From Thermodesulfovibrio sp. (GTDB lineage: Bacteria; Nitrospirota; Thermodesulfovibrionia; Thermodesulfovibrionales; UBA6898), in assembly GCA_013824615.1 (NCBI GenBank), contig PNOC01000040.1, positions 1 to 32,850 on the forward strand: a DNA stretch of 32,850 bases. Reading direction: 5' to 3'. A program made the position numbers and the translations under genes. This document shows positions 25,592 to 32,850 of the stretch, one piece after another. Every line of letters starts with the position of its first letter. Positions within the stretch are counted from its first letter, which is position 1. The notes under the pieces are model-generated. The model worked only from the letters and a program-made list of their open reading frames with translations. It was not told the DNA's origin and ran no database searches.

Positions 25592-27678
25592 CCGCCGATA
25601 CGTTGAGTCAGGGATTACCGCTGCTGCTTGAACTGGGGACTGAAGAGATTCCCTCGCGTTTTTTACCCGGTGCCCTGAAAGATCTGGAACGCATTGCGTC
25701 GATGGTTTTTTCTGATGCAAGGATTGCACATGAAGGCCTGAGGGCCTGTGCAACGCCGAGACGGCTCAGCCTGATAATACAGGGCGTAGCTGCAATGCAG
25801 CAGGACAATACCCGCGAGGTCTTCGGCCCGGCGAAAAAAGCTGCTTTTGATGAGGCAGGAAACCCGACCAGGGCTGCCATTGGTTTTGCCCAGTCGGCAG
25901 GGGTCTCACCTGCTGATCTGGTTATAAAGAAGAAGGGCGCTGCTGATTATGTGGTTGCAGTTGTCTATGAAAAAGGTGTTGAAACAGTCGGCGTGCTGCC
26001 GGAGATGCTCCGGAAGATCGTCCTGTCCCTGCGCTTCCCGAAATCCATGAGATGGGGTAATGGTGATTTTGCCTTTGTCAGACCGATACACTGGCTTGTG
26101 AGTATCTACGGCACTCAGGTTATCCCTCTTGACATTGAAGGTATCAAGGCGACCGGTATGACGCGGGGACACCGCTTTTTATCTCCGGGATCATTTCAGG
26201 TGAAAGACATATCGTTATACATGAACCTGCTTGAAAACAGTTTTGTGATACTGGACCAGGAGAAGCGGAAGCAGATTATACGGGACGGCATTGTTGCCAT
26301 CGCAACGAAGTCCGGCGGCCATCCGGTCATGGATGAAGAGTTGCTGGAACTGGTTAATTTTCTGGTCGAATATCCGACCCCTGTGCTGTGCAGTTTCAAT
26401 GCTGAGTATCTGAAACTGCCGAAGGAACTTCTGATTACCGTTATGAAGGATCATCAGAAATATTTTGCCATAGAGGATGATAACGGTAGCCTGATCAATA
26501 AATTTGTTGTAATAAGTAACACCCGTGCAGAGAATAATGAGAACGTCAGAATAGGGGCGGAGCGGGTCATCAAGGCCCGATTTGATGATGCAAAATTTTA
26601 CTTTTATGATGACCTGAAGAAGAAACTTGAGGAGAGGGTGGAAGACCTCAGAAAAGTCACGTTTCATGACCGGCTCGGCAGTACCTTTGCCAAGACAGAA
26701 CGGATTGTTTCGATTGCGAAAGGTCTTGCTGCAGCAGTAAATCCTGCCCTGGCCGGTCCGGTTGCGAGGGCTGCCCTGCTGTCGAAGACGGACCTGATTA
26801 GCGGTGTGGTCCGGGAGTTCCCCGAACTGCAGGGGATTATGGGCAGGTATTATGCGATGAATGACCGGGAAGCAGATGAAACAGCTGCTGCCCTTGAAGA
26901 GCAGTATCTACCGAAAGCTTACGGAGGACTGCTGCCTGCGTCTGATGTCGGGGCACTGGTGAGCATGGCTGATAAGCTTGACAGTATTGCTGCTTTTTTT
27001 GCTATCGGCCAGGTGCCGAGCGGCTCGGAAGACCCGTTTGCCCTGAGAAGGCAGGCCATGGGCATTGTTGCCATCCTGCTTGACAGGGGCTACGGGGTGA
27101 CCGTTCGGGAGATATTTGATACGGCCTTGGGTTGCCTGGGCGATATTAGAATTAAAGAGGGCACTGCAGGCAATATCGGAAGTTTTATGGAACAGCGGGT
27201 CGAGTTTATTTTCTCAACGCTCGGGTATGAGCAGGATCTTGTCAAGGCCGTTTTGTCCCTCTCCCTGACGTATCCCCTCAAGACGATTTCCGGAAGGCTT
27301 GATGCGTTAAGGCTTTTCAGGTCTGAAGACATATACCCCTCGTTCCTGATGGCGATTAAAAGAGTGAACAATATTATTCCCAAGACTCCTCTGCCGGATT
27401 TTGAGGCTGCGCTTTTGGTTCAGGATGAGGAAAAGGCTCTTTATGCAGCTTTTCAGAGACTCAGGGGGCAGGTCGCAGTTCTGGTGCATGAAAAGAAATT
27501 TGCCGAGGGGCTGAAGGCTTTCGGGGAGATCACGTCACCGGTGAACAACTTCTTTGACAAGGTACTTGTTATGGACAAAGACGAGTCCGTGAAGAATAAC
27601 CGTCTTGCTCTTCTCCGGGATATCTGGTCTGCTGCGGTCACTCTTGCAGATTTTTCAAAGCTGCCGTCGGCTTCGTAA
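25588..27678 (+). CDS. glyS: Glycyl-tRNA synthetase beta subunit
   Basis: 696 residues, normal for the beta subunit, which binds tRNA-Gly and is required for aminoacylation. Recognisable parts are the N-terminal [19 protein letters not shown], the central [19 protein letters not shown] and [11 protein letters not shown], and a C-terminal anticodon-binding-like region ending in [17 protein letters not shown]. The ATG overlaps the glyQ stop. The last codons (from about 27668) and the TAA at 27676-27678 lie inside the terminal inverted repeat of the dispersed element at 27668-27787, so the native C terminus was probably replaced or trimmed by its insertion; the lost residues would be few. Confidence 0.96.
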   Translation: MTADTLSQGLPLLLELGTEEIPSRFLPGALKDLERIASMVFSDARIAHEGLRACATPRRLSLIIQGVAAMQQDNTREVFGPAKKAAFDEAGNPTRAAIGFAQSAGVSPADLVIKKKGAADYVVAVVYEKGVETVGVLPEMLRKIVLSLRFPKSMRWGNGDFAFVRPIHWLVSIYGTQVIPLDIEGIKATGMTRGHRFLSPGSFQVKDISLYMNLLENSFVILDQEKRKQIIRDGIVAIATKSGGHPVMDEELLELVNFLVEYPTPVLCSFNAEYLKLPKELLITVMKDHQKYFAIEDDNGSLINKFVVISNTRAENNENVRIGAERVIKARFDDAKFYFYDDLKKKLEERVEDLRKVTFHDRLGSTFAKTERIVSIAKGLAAAVNPALAGPVARAALLSKTDLISGVVREFPELQGIMGRYYAMNDREADETAAALEEQYLPKAYGGLLPASDVGALVSMADKLDSIAAFFAIGQVPSGSEDPFALRRQAMGIVAILLDRGYGVTVREIFDTALGCLGDIRIKEGTAGNIGSFMEQRVEFIFSTLGYEQDLVKAVLSLSLTYPLKTISGRLDALRLFRSEDIYPSFLMAIKRVNNIIPKTPLPDFEAALLVQDEEKALYAAFQRLRGQVAVLVHEKKFAEGLKAFGEITSPVNNFFDKVLVMDKDESVKNNRLALLRDIWSAAVTLADFSKLPSAS

Positions 27679-27787
27679 AAAATCCGTATACTGCGTTACG
27701 CTTCGAAACTCGTCACTGCGACGTACGAATAGTACGCCTCATTCCTCATTTCTTGTGCGCCTTGTCTCCGAATTTTTTACAAACCCG
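27668..27787 (-). repeat. MITE-like dispersed repeat, copy B
   Basis: A 120 bp element in reverse orientation to copy A. Its ends are CGGCTTCGTAAAAA (27668-27681) and TTTTTACAAACCCG (27774-27787), imperfect 14-base inverted repeats. The middle contains CGTAC GAATA GTACG, a small hairpin. This copy has the uninterrupted central part and is therefore closer to a family consensus. It occupies nearly all the space between the convergent genes glyS and the potassium channel, where it may act as a bidirectional end-of-transcript structure. No transposase is encoded. Confidence 0.75.
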
Positions 27788-27803
27788 GCGCTGTTTATTA
27801 TCA

Positions 27804-28826
27804 TTAACTTGTTTTCGTCATAGCCATATCTTCGAGCACCCTGAGCTTGGATATTTCTCCCAGTGCGATAAGGGTGTCGCCGGCGCTGATCGTGCTTCGG
27901 AAGGTGGGGTTGAATTTCATCTCTCCTGCCTGGGTCTTGATGCCGACGATGATGATCCCCAGTTCGCGCCCGATCCCGCACTCGTCCAGGGTAAGCCCTA
28001 CCAGTCCGCAATGCTCCCGAATGGATATCTCCTCCATCTGCAGGTCAATATTCCCGCTTTTTGTGGCAAACTCTATGAAGTCAACCACAGCCGGTTTAAG
28101 GACGGTATGTGCTATCCTGAGCCCGCCGATATGGTAAGGCGAGACGACCCGGTCAGCGCCTGCGCGGATCAGTTTCTTTTCTGAACCTTCATCCCCGGCA
28201 CGGGCGACGATAGTGAGTGACGGGTTCAATTCCCTGGCGCTCAGGACAACATACATGTTTTCAGCATCGGTCGGCAGAACGGATATCAAACCCCTGGCCC
28301 GGTCAATGTGTAGTTCTCTGAGGACTTCGTCCTTCGTAGCGTCTCCCCGGTAGATGAGAGCGTCTTCATTATCATAGACGACGTCACTATGCTTCTCAAT
28401 CGCAACAAAATCAAAATTCTTTTCTTTGAGTTCGCGGGCGATGATCCTGCCCATCCGGCCATAGCCGCAGATAATATAGTGGTCCTTCAGATCCTTGATC
28501 TTTTTTTCCAATCTCTTCCTCCCGAATATCTCCTGAAGTTCGCCTTCCAGAATTATCTTGGCCCCGGTGCTTAATGCATAAAATACCGTTCCGACGCCAC
28601 CGATGATCAAGACGATCGTAAATATCTGGCCCCTGAAGGAAAGGTCATGGACCTCCCGGTAGCCGACGGTCGTCAGAGTGATAATGGTCATATAGAGTGA
28701 ATCGAAGAACTGCCATCTTTCGATGAACATGTACCCCAATGTTCCGAAAGAGATGATCAGCAGGATAAGCCCTGCCGTCAGCACCAGCCGTTCTCTGAGT
28801 TCCTCAACCTGTGTTTTTATAGCCAT
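27804..28826 (-). CDS. Potassium channel with RCK/TrkA domains (MthK-like)
   Basis: 340 residues. Two transmembrane helices (about 14-35 and 66-88) flank a pore loop with selectivity filter TLTTVGYREV (TVGY at 53-56). A TrkA_N/RCK Rossmann domain begins at YIICGYGRMG (118-126) with the nucleotide-binding glycines and the acidic residue ending strand 2 (AIEKHSD). A TrkA_C domain occupies about 245-335. The cytosolic RCK ring gates the pore in response to calcium, nucleotide or ligand in characterised relatives. The residue after the filter is Arg instead of the common Gly. No Shine-Dalgarno is seen before the ATG. Transcribed with dedA and corA, probably as one operon for ion and envelope homeostasis (inference). 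Confidence 0.92.
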   Translation of the reverse strand: MAIKTQVEELRERLVLTAGLILLIISFGTLGYMFIERWQFFDSLYMTIITLTTVGYREVHDLSFRGQIFTIVLIIGGVGTVFYALSTGAKIILEGELQEIFGRKRLEKKIKDLKDHYIICGYGRMGRIIARELKEKNFDFVAIEKHSDVVYDNEDALIYRGDATKDEVLRELHIDRARGLISVLPTDAENMYVVLSARELNPSLTIVARAGDEGSEKKLIRAGADRVVSPYHIGGLRIAHTVLKPAVVDFIEFATKSGNIDLQMEEISIREHCGLVGLTLDECGIGRELGIIIVGIKTQAGEMKFNPTFRSTISAGDTLIALGEISKLRVLEDMAMTKTS

Positions 28827-28853
28827 TTTTTTAACGTATTGTATTGATCATAG

Positions 28854-28897
28854 CATGATCAGCCCATGATCAGCCCATGATCAGCCCACGATCAGGA
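28854..28897. repeat. 11 bp tandem repeat, four units
   Basis: CATGATCAGCC occurs three times exactly (28854-28864, 28865-28875, 28876-28886), then a diverged fourth unit CACGATCAGGA (28887-28897). Each unit contains the TGATCA palindrome, except the fourth (CGATCA). The array spans the dedA stop (28892-28894) and the gap before the channel gene's promoter side. It probably arose by slippage. Confidence 0.85.
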
Positions 28898-29536
28898 CTG
28901 TCTGCGATAACGGTGGCGGAGGAATTCGATGACACCGGGCAGGATCGAAATCAGAATAATCGCCATTATGACCAGGGTGAAATTCTTTCTGACTACCGGC
29001 AGGTTGCCAAAAAAATAGCCTCCGCAGACAAAGATTCCGATCCAGGTCAACCCGCCTGCTACATTGTAGATGATAAACCGGGAGTAGGTCATGCTGCCGA
29101 CGCCTGCAATAAAAGGGGCGAAGGTCCTGATGATAGGGATAAACCGGGCAATGATAATGGTTTTGCCCCCGTATTTTTCGTAAAACTGATGCGTACGGTC
29201 CAGATATTCCCGGTTCAAAAAGCGGACTCCCTGCCGGCTGAAGACCTTGGGGCCGAGGTAGTGGCCGATCCAGTAGTTAAGGGTATCGCCCAGAATTGCT
29301 GCAATAGCGAGCAGGGCCGAGAGCCAGTAAATATCAAAAGCTCCCAGGGCAGCGAAGGCCCCGGCTGCAAACAGAAGGGAGTCTCCCGGGAGCAGCGGCA
29401 TGATGACCAGCCCTGTCTCACAAAAAATAATAAGGAACAGAATGGCATAGGTCCATACCCCATAGCTCTCGATAAGAATGCTGAGGTGCTTGTCCAGATG
29501 CATGAAGATGTCGATGAAGGTTTTAATATAGTCCAT
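28892..29536 (-). CDS. DedA family membrane protein
   Basis: 214 residues with about five hydrophobic helices. DedA proteins are inner-membrane proteins implicated in undecaprenyl-phosphate/lipid recycling and envelope integrity. The signature is clear: a FCETGLVIMPLLPGDSLLFAAG segment (E and PGD), then ARFIPIIRTFAPFIAGVGSM with the conserved Arg and Gly, and a YNVAGGLTWIGIFVCGGYFFG helix. GGGAG stands five bases before the ATG. The stop lies in the 11 bp tandem repeat, so the last residues (YRRQS) are partly set by the repeat. It follows corA by 23 bases. Confidence 0.93.
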   Translation of the reverse strand: MDYIKTFIDIFMHLDKHLSILIESYGVWTYAILFLIIFCETGLVIMPLLPGDSLLFAAGAFAALGAFDIYWLSALLAIAAILGDTLNYWIGHYLGPKVFSRQGVRFLNREYLDRTHQFYEKYGGKTIIIARFIPIIRTFAPFIAGVGSMTYSRFIIYNVAGGLTWIGIFVCGGYFFGNLPVVRKNFTLVIMAIILISILPGVIEFLRHRYRRQS

Positions 29537-29559
29537 TTTTCTCCCGGGTTATCGCGTAG

Positions 29560-30627
29560 TCACAGCCACTTCTTTTTTCTGAAGAAAAGCAGCATCCCTG
29601 CGCTGATCGAGATCATGACCAGCCAGAGCAGAGGGTAGGCCCAGGGCTTGTCGAGTTCGGGCATATGTTTGAAGTTCATGCCGTAGACGCCGACCAAAAA
29701 GGTGAGCGGCATGAATATCGTGGCGATGATCGTCAGGACCTTCATGACGGCATTCATCCTGTTGCTCATGCTCGACAGATAGATGTCGATCATTCCCGAT
29801 GCCATGTCCCGGAAGGTCTCGACGGTCTCTATAATCTCGATCGTGTGGTCATACACATCCCTGAGATATACCCGTGTTCCCTCCTGTATCAGGGGAGATT
29901 CGCCGCGCTGAAGCCCGCTGATAACCTCGCGCAGCGGCCAGACAGCCTTGCGCAGATAGATCAGTTCACGTTTGAGAAAGTGGATTTCGGTCAGTGTTTT
30001 GTCAGCAGGGTTGGTGACCAGCCGGTCTTCCAGTGTTTCGATTTCTTCCCCCAGCTTCTCCAGGATACTGAAGTAGTTGTCGACCACAGCATCAATGAGA
30101 GAATAGAGAAGGTAGTCAGCCCCCATCTTTCTGATCCGGCCCTTGTCGTTGCGGAGGCGGTCCCTGACCGCAGTGAAGACATCGCCCTCAATACCCTCCT
30201 GAAAAGAGATGATAAAGTTTGCGCCGGCTATCAGGCTAATCTGTTCGCTGACAACAGAGCCTCCGTCTGTGCCCGGATACAGCATCTTCAGGACAACATA
30301 GAGATATTCGTTATAGTCTTCCATCTTTGGCCGCTGACCGGTATTGAGTATATCTTCAAGCACCAGAGGATGAAACCCGTAGCAGTCGCCGAGCTTCTGT
30401 ATTATATCCGGCTGGCTGAGCCCGTCGATATTGATCCAGGTGACCGATGGTTTGTCCCTGAAGAGGAAGCACTCATCGATAACACTGATCTGCTTCTCCT
30501 GAATACTTGCGCCATCGTAGTCCATGACTGTGATCAGGATCTGCCGGCCTGGCGTATTGCCAAGGTGAACGAGTGAGCCGGGGGGAAGGCCTGCCTTTGC
30601 CGAGCGTTTATGGGTATGTCGTGTCAT
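29560..30627 (-). CDS. corA: CorA-type magnesium/cobalt transporter
   Basis: 355 residues. The long cytosolic N-terminal domain (PSVTWINIDGLSQ, EDILNTGQRPKMEDY) and coiled central helices (LGEEIETLEDRL) lead to two C-terminal transmembrane helices. The hallmark YGMNF (GMN at 316-318) lies after FMPLTFLVGVYG, and the protein ends in a basic tail, RKKKWL. CorA forms a pentameric channel for Mg2+ uptake gated by intracellular Mg2+. No ribosome-binding site is clear before the ATG at 30627. It is the first gene of the corA-dedA-channel group and divergent from thrC. Confidence 0.95.
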   Translation of the reverse strand: MTRHTHKRSAKAGLPPGSLVHLGNTPGRQILITVMDYDGASIQEKQISVIDECFLFRDKPSVTWINIDGLSQPDIIQKLGDCYGFHPLVLEDILNTGQRPKMEDYNEYLYVVLKMLYPGTDGGSVVSEQISLIAGANFIISFQEGIEGDVFTAVRDRLRNDKGRIRKMGADYLLYSLIDAVVDNYFSILEKLGEEIETLEDRLVTNPADKTLTEIHFLKRELIYLRKAVWPLREVISGLQRGESPLIQEGTRVYLRDVYDHTIEIIETVETFRDMASGMIDIYLSSMSNRMNAVMKVLTIIATIFMPLTFLVGVYGMNFKHMPELDKPWAYPLLWLVMISISAGMLLFFRKKKWL

Positions 30628-30755
30628 GATGGAATATCCGGGTCCATGTCAGGTGAGTAATGCTATCAGACAGGATTTATCGTTGTCAAATCGGGTTGTT
30701 CATATGTATCCGGGCAGGAAAGCGTTTTCTAAATATCTTTTAATTAATGGGTGCT

Positions 30756-30783
30756 TTGAAGTAAAATACACGATAAATATAGT
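30756..30783 (+). promoter_or_regulatory. Possible promoter upstream of thrC
   Basis: TTGAAG (30756-30761) and TATAGT (30778-30783) are 16 bases apart in an AT-rich part of the 172 bp corA-thrC gap. Transcription would begin at the ribosome site itself, so the element may be shifted or unrelated. Confidence 0.25.
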
Positions 30784-30799
30784 AAATGAGGTGCGAGGC

Positions 30800-32041
30800 A
30801 TGGGACACATAAAAGGTCTGAAGTGCAGGGAATGCAGCAGGGAATATCCGATTGAGCCCATATATGTCTGTGAGTTCTGTTTTGGGCCGCTTGAGGTGGC
30901 CTATGATTATACGAGCATTGCCACGGAGATCAGCAGGAAGAAGATCGAAAAGAGGGAGAAGAACCTCTGGAGATACCGCGAACTGCTGCCTATTGATGGA
31001 GACCCGCAGGTAGGACTCGATTCGGGGTTTACACCTCTTATGAAGGCGAACAATCTGGCGAAGGTTCTGGGTATCGATGAACTTTATATAAAGGATGATA
31101 CGGTGGTGCATCCGACGCTCTCGTTCAAGGACAGGGTGGTTGCTATTGCCCTGACCAAGGCGAAAGAGTTCGGGTTTGATACGGTTGCCTGTGCTTCTAC
31201 CGGCAACCTGGCTCATTCGGTCTCTGCCCATGGCGCCCGGGCAGGATTTAAGCGTTTTATCTTTATCCCGGCGACACTGGAGGCAAGCAAGATCGTTGCG
31301 TCGCTCGTCTATGAACCGAACCTTGTCGCGGTCGACGGCAATTACGATGATGTCAACCGGCTCTGCAGCGAGATTGCCAACAAATATAAATGGGCCTTTG
31401 TGAATATCAATATCCGGCCGTTTTATGCCGAGGGTTCGAAAACCATAGGGTTCGAGATCATCGAGCAGTTGGGCTGGAAAGTGCCGGACAATATTGTTGT
31501 ACCCTGTGCCAGCGGGTCCCTGCTTACTAAGGTCTGGAAGAGCTTCAAGGAGTTTAAGGAAGTCGGCATTATTAAAGAGGTCGGAACAAAAGTCTACGCA
31601 GCACAGGCCACCGGGTGTTCACCCATTGCGACGGCCATCAAACAGGGCACTGACGTTATAAGGCCGGTAAAGCCGAATACGATTGCAAAGTCTCTGGCAA
31701 TCGGAAATCCTGCTGACGGGTTTTATGCCTCGCAGGTAGTCAAAGAGACCGGAGGTTATGCAGAGGACGTGAGTGATCAGGAGATCATTGACGCCATGAA
31801 GCTCCTGGCAAGGACAGAGGGGGTTTTTGCAGAGACTGCCGGAGGAGTGACCCTCGCAGCAGCCAAGAAGATGATAGAGAGCGGTAAGATCAAAAGAGAA
31901 GGGGTAACGGTCATCTGCATTACCGGCAACGGACTGAAGACTCAGGAAGCCCTGCAGGGCCATACCACCTCGCCGCATTACATAAAGCCGAGCCTGGCCG
32001 CGTTTGAAGAGGTGCTCGTGAATATTAATAAGGGCGCGTAA
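30800..32041 (+). CDS. thrC: Threonine synthase (zinc-ribbon form)
   Basis: 413 residues. PLP enzyme converting O-phosphohomoserine to threonine. It begins with a zinc-ribbon-like head (C9, C12, C24, C27: LKCRECSREY ... VCEFCFGPLEV). The fold-type-II PLP lysine is K110 in LSFKDR. The substrate/cofactor loop is CASTGNLAHSVSAHG, followed by VVPCASGSLLTK and AETAGGVTLAAAKK. The ATG at 30800 was chosen because homology starts at the zinc head and GAGGTG lies upstream. An open frame to 30626 is noncoding leader. A cluster of sulfur-carrier and phosphoglycerate-mutase-like genes follows directly. Confidence 0.95.
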   Translation: MGHIKGLKCRECSREYPIEPIYVCEFCFGPLEVAYDYTSIATEISRKKIEKREKNLWRYRELLPIDGDPQVGLDSGFTPLMKANNLAKVLGIDELYIKDDTVVHPTLSFKDRVVAIALTKAKEFGFDTVACASTGNLAHSVSAHGARAGFKRFIFIPATLEASKIVASLVYEPNLVAVDGNYDDVNRLCSEIANKYKWAFVNINIRPFYAEGSKTIGFEIIEQLGWKVPDNIVVPCASGSLLTKVWKSFKEFKEVGIIKEVGTKVYAAQATGCSPIATAIKQGTDVIRPVKPNTIAKSLAIGNPADGFYASQVVKETGGYAEDVSDQEIIDAMKLLARTEGVFAETAGGVTLAAAKKMIESGKIKREGVTVICITGNGLKTQEALQGHTTSPHYIKPSLAAFEEVLVNINKGA

Positions 32042-32072
32042 AAATAAACATAATGCAGAAGGAGGATACTAC

Positions 32073-32375
32073 ATGGCAGTCAAGGTAAGAATTCCTACCC
32101 CGCTTCAGAGGTTGACTCAGGGCAAAGAAGAAGTTGAAGGGAAGGTCGGTACGATTATTGAACTTGTCCTCGCACTGGATAAGGATTATCCCGGGATAGC
32201 TGAGCGGATCTCTGAAAACGGAAAAATCAGGAGATTTGTCAACATATATCTTAATGAAGAGGACATCAGGTTCTTAAGTGCCGAGGCCACCCCGGTGAAA
32301 GACGGTGACGAAGTTTCGATTGTCCCCGCTATTGCAGGTGGAGCAGGCCGGAGGCAGCATGAAGAAGCGGGTTAA
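32073..32375 (+). CDS. ThiS/MoaD-family sulfur carrier with C-terminal tail
   Basis: 100 residues with a ubiquitin-like beta-grasp fold: MAVKVRIPTPLQRLT, LDKDYPGIAERI, FVNIYLNEEDIRFL, and DGDEVSIVPAIAGG. In such proteins the terminal Gly-Gly is adenylated and converted to a thiocarboxylate that donates sulfur. Here the diglycine is at residues 89-90 and is followed by a ten-residue tail (AGRRQHEEAG), so processing by a metalloprotease would be needed before activation, as known for some CysO/HcyS relatives. AAGGAGG-type ribosome site precedes the ATG. The 3' end overlaps the NIL gene by 17 bases and holds that gene's GGAGG. Confidence 0.9.
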   Translation: MAVKVRIPTPLQRLTQGKEEVEGKVGTIIELVLALDKDYPGIAERISENGKIRRFVNIYLNEEDIRFLSAEATPVKDGDEVSIVPAIAGGAGRRQHEEAG

Positions 32376-32595
32376 GCTGACTTTTCCTCAGCAACTGATC
32401 AAGGAGCCGGTTATTTTTATGATGGCAAACCAGTATAACGTTATCCCGAACATCCGTCGTGCCAGGGTTACTGAAACGGTCGGGGAGATGATCCTCGAAC
32501 TGGACGGTGAGGCGGAAGATGTTGAAAAAGGGATACACTGGCTGAGGGAGAAGGGCATTGAAGTAGAGATGGCTGAGGGCGACATCATTGAATAA
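32359..32595 (+). CDS. Stand-alone NIL-domain protein
   Basis: 78 residues comprising essentially one NIL domain (named for its Asn-Ile-Leu motif; better known at the C terminus of methionine ABC-transporter ATPases, where it binds methionine). Visible features: VKLTFPQQLIKEPVIF, NVIPNIRRARVTETVGEMILELDG and the closing helix VEKGIHWLREKGIEVEM. In archaea and anaerobic bacteria NIL proteins, usually fused to ferredoxin, take part in sulfide incorporation into homocysteine. No ferredoxin part is present here. ATG 32359 follows GGAGG (32350-32354). A role in sulfur amino acid synthesis is inferred. Confidence 0.85.
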   Translation: MKKRVKLTFPQQLIKEPVIFMMANQYNVIPNIRRARVTETVGEMILELDGEAEDVEKGIHWLREKGIEVEMAEGDIIE

Positions 32596-32598
32596 CCA

Positions 32599-32850
32599 AT
32601 GAAATATATTGTGATCATAGGCGATGGGATGGCCGACAGGCCTCTCAAAGAACTTGGCGGCAAAACGCCCCTCCAGTATGCCACGACAAAGAATATGGAC
32701 CGGCTTGCCACCGAAGGCTGCCTGGGCAGGGCCCATACAATTCCCGAGGGTATGCCTCCGGGCTCTGATGTGGCTAACCTGAGTATCCTCGGTTACGATC
32801 CGGTTCTGTACTACTCAGGCAGGGCCCCGCTTGAGGCCGCCAGCATAGGG
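32599..32850 (+). CDS. Archaeal-type phosphoglycerate mutase-like protein, possible homoserine kinase (partial)
   Basis: The first 84 codons of a gene running past the window edge. The N terminus [16 protein letters not shown] has the metal-binding Asp of the alkaline-phosphatase superfamily (D9), and [16 protein letters not shown] contains the phosphorylatable Ser (S57). This matches cofactor-independent phosphoglycerate mutases of the ApgM type. A subfamily adjacent to thrC is annotated as a proposed homoserine kinase. The gene starts three bases after the NIL stop, and the neighbourhood makes that second role likely. The sequence shown cannot separate the two. Confidence 0.85.
   Translation, partial: MKYIVIIGDGMADRPLKELGGKTPLQYATTKNMDRLATEGCLGRAHTIPEGMPPGSDVANLSILGYDPVLYYSGRAPLEAASIG

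Noticed and set aside
28854-28897. Possible CRISPR array or iteron origin
   Set aside because: The units are 11 bp, directly adjacent without spacers, and only four; there is no cas gene, rep gene or AT-rich unwinding region.
28877-29638. 253-codon open frame on the plus strand
   Set aside because: It is the complement of dedA, a clear membrane-protein gene; the predicted product is a charged, low-information sequence.
29665-30576. 303-codon open frame on the plus strand
   Set aside because: It is antisense to corA, which has the GMN motif and full family length.

Overview
The window looks like a chromosomal segment of a Gram-negative, probably anaerobic bacterium. The best guess is the Nitrospirota (Thermodesulfovibrionia-like) or a neighbouring deltaproteobacterial lineage. 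The reasons are a Tsp/Prc-type periplasmic protease with a signal peptide, AMIN-domain amidase, split alpha/beta glycyl-tRNA synthetase, AddAB-type recombination nuclease, and the gene order threonine synthase, ThiS/MoaD-like carrier, NIL-domain protein, archaeal-type phosphoglycerate-mutase-like protein. The taxonomic call is inference from gene content. No tRNA, rRNA, CRISPR array, transposase or prophage was seen.

Layout. 34-7967 (minus): prc, then addB and addA, the last two overlapping at ATGA; a double-strand-break repair pair behind a periplasmic protease. 8085-8990 (plus): ftsY, divergent from prc. 9015-10502 (minus): ubiD, convergent with ftsY. 10670-16402 (plus): an accessory surface block with a small membrane ORF, a duplicated CSLREA/beta-helix/choice-of-anchor protein of about 1068 residues, and a 618-residue secreted protein with glycine-rich GVYG-type repeats. 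16403-16816: a 414 bp intergenic stretch holding a hairpin, a promoter-like motif and a composite dispersed repeat. 16817-20522 (plus): nifU-like gene, AMIN amidase, orphan EcfT-like membrane protein and D-aminoacylase, closely packed and mostly overlapping. 20603-20854: a small unknown protein. 20878-24632 (minus): methyltransferase, PP2C phosphatase, and a PilZ/zinc-ribbon/Ser-Thr-kinase/TPR fusion. 24716-27678 (plus): glyQ and glyS. 27804-30627 (minus): corA, dedA and a TrkA-linked potassium channel. 30800-32850 (plus): thrC, ThiS/MoaD-like gene, NIL-domain gene and the start of a phosphoglycerate-mutase-like gene, cut by the window edge.

How the parts may work together. The most interesting units are: (1) the kinase/phosphatase/methyltransferase operon, in which one polypeptide carries a PilZ domain with both c-di-GMP-type motifs and a complete Ser/Thr kinase, suggesting second-messenger control of phosphorylation; (2) the thrC cluster, which fits threonine synthesis through a non-canonical homoserine kinase together with protein-thiocarboxylate sulfur delivery, the carrier having a ten-residue tail beyond its diglycine; (3) a MITE-like dispersed repeat present twice in opposite orientation (16639-16789 and 27668-27787), one copy interrupted by a second palindromic repeat family and the other supplying the last codons and stop of glyS.
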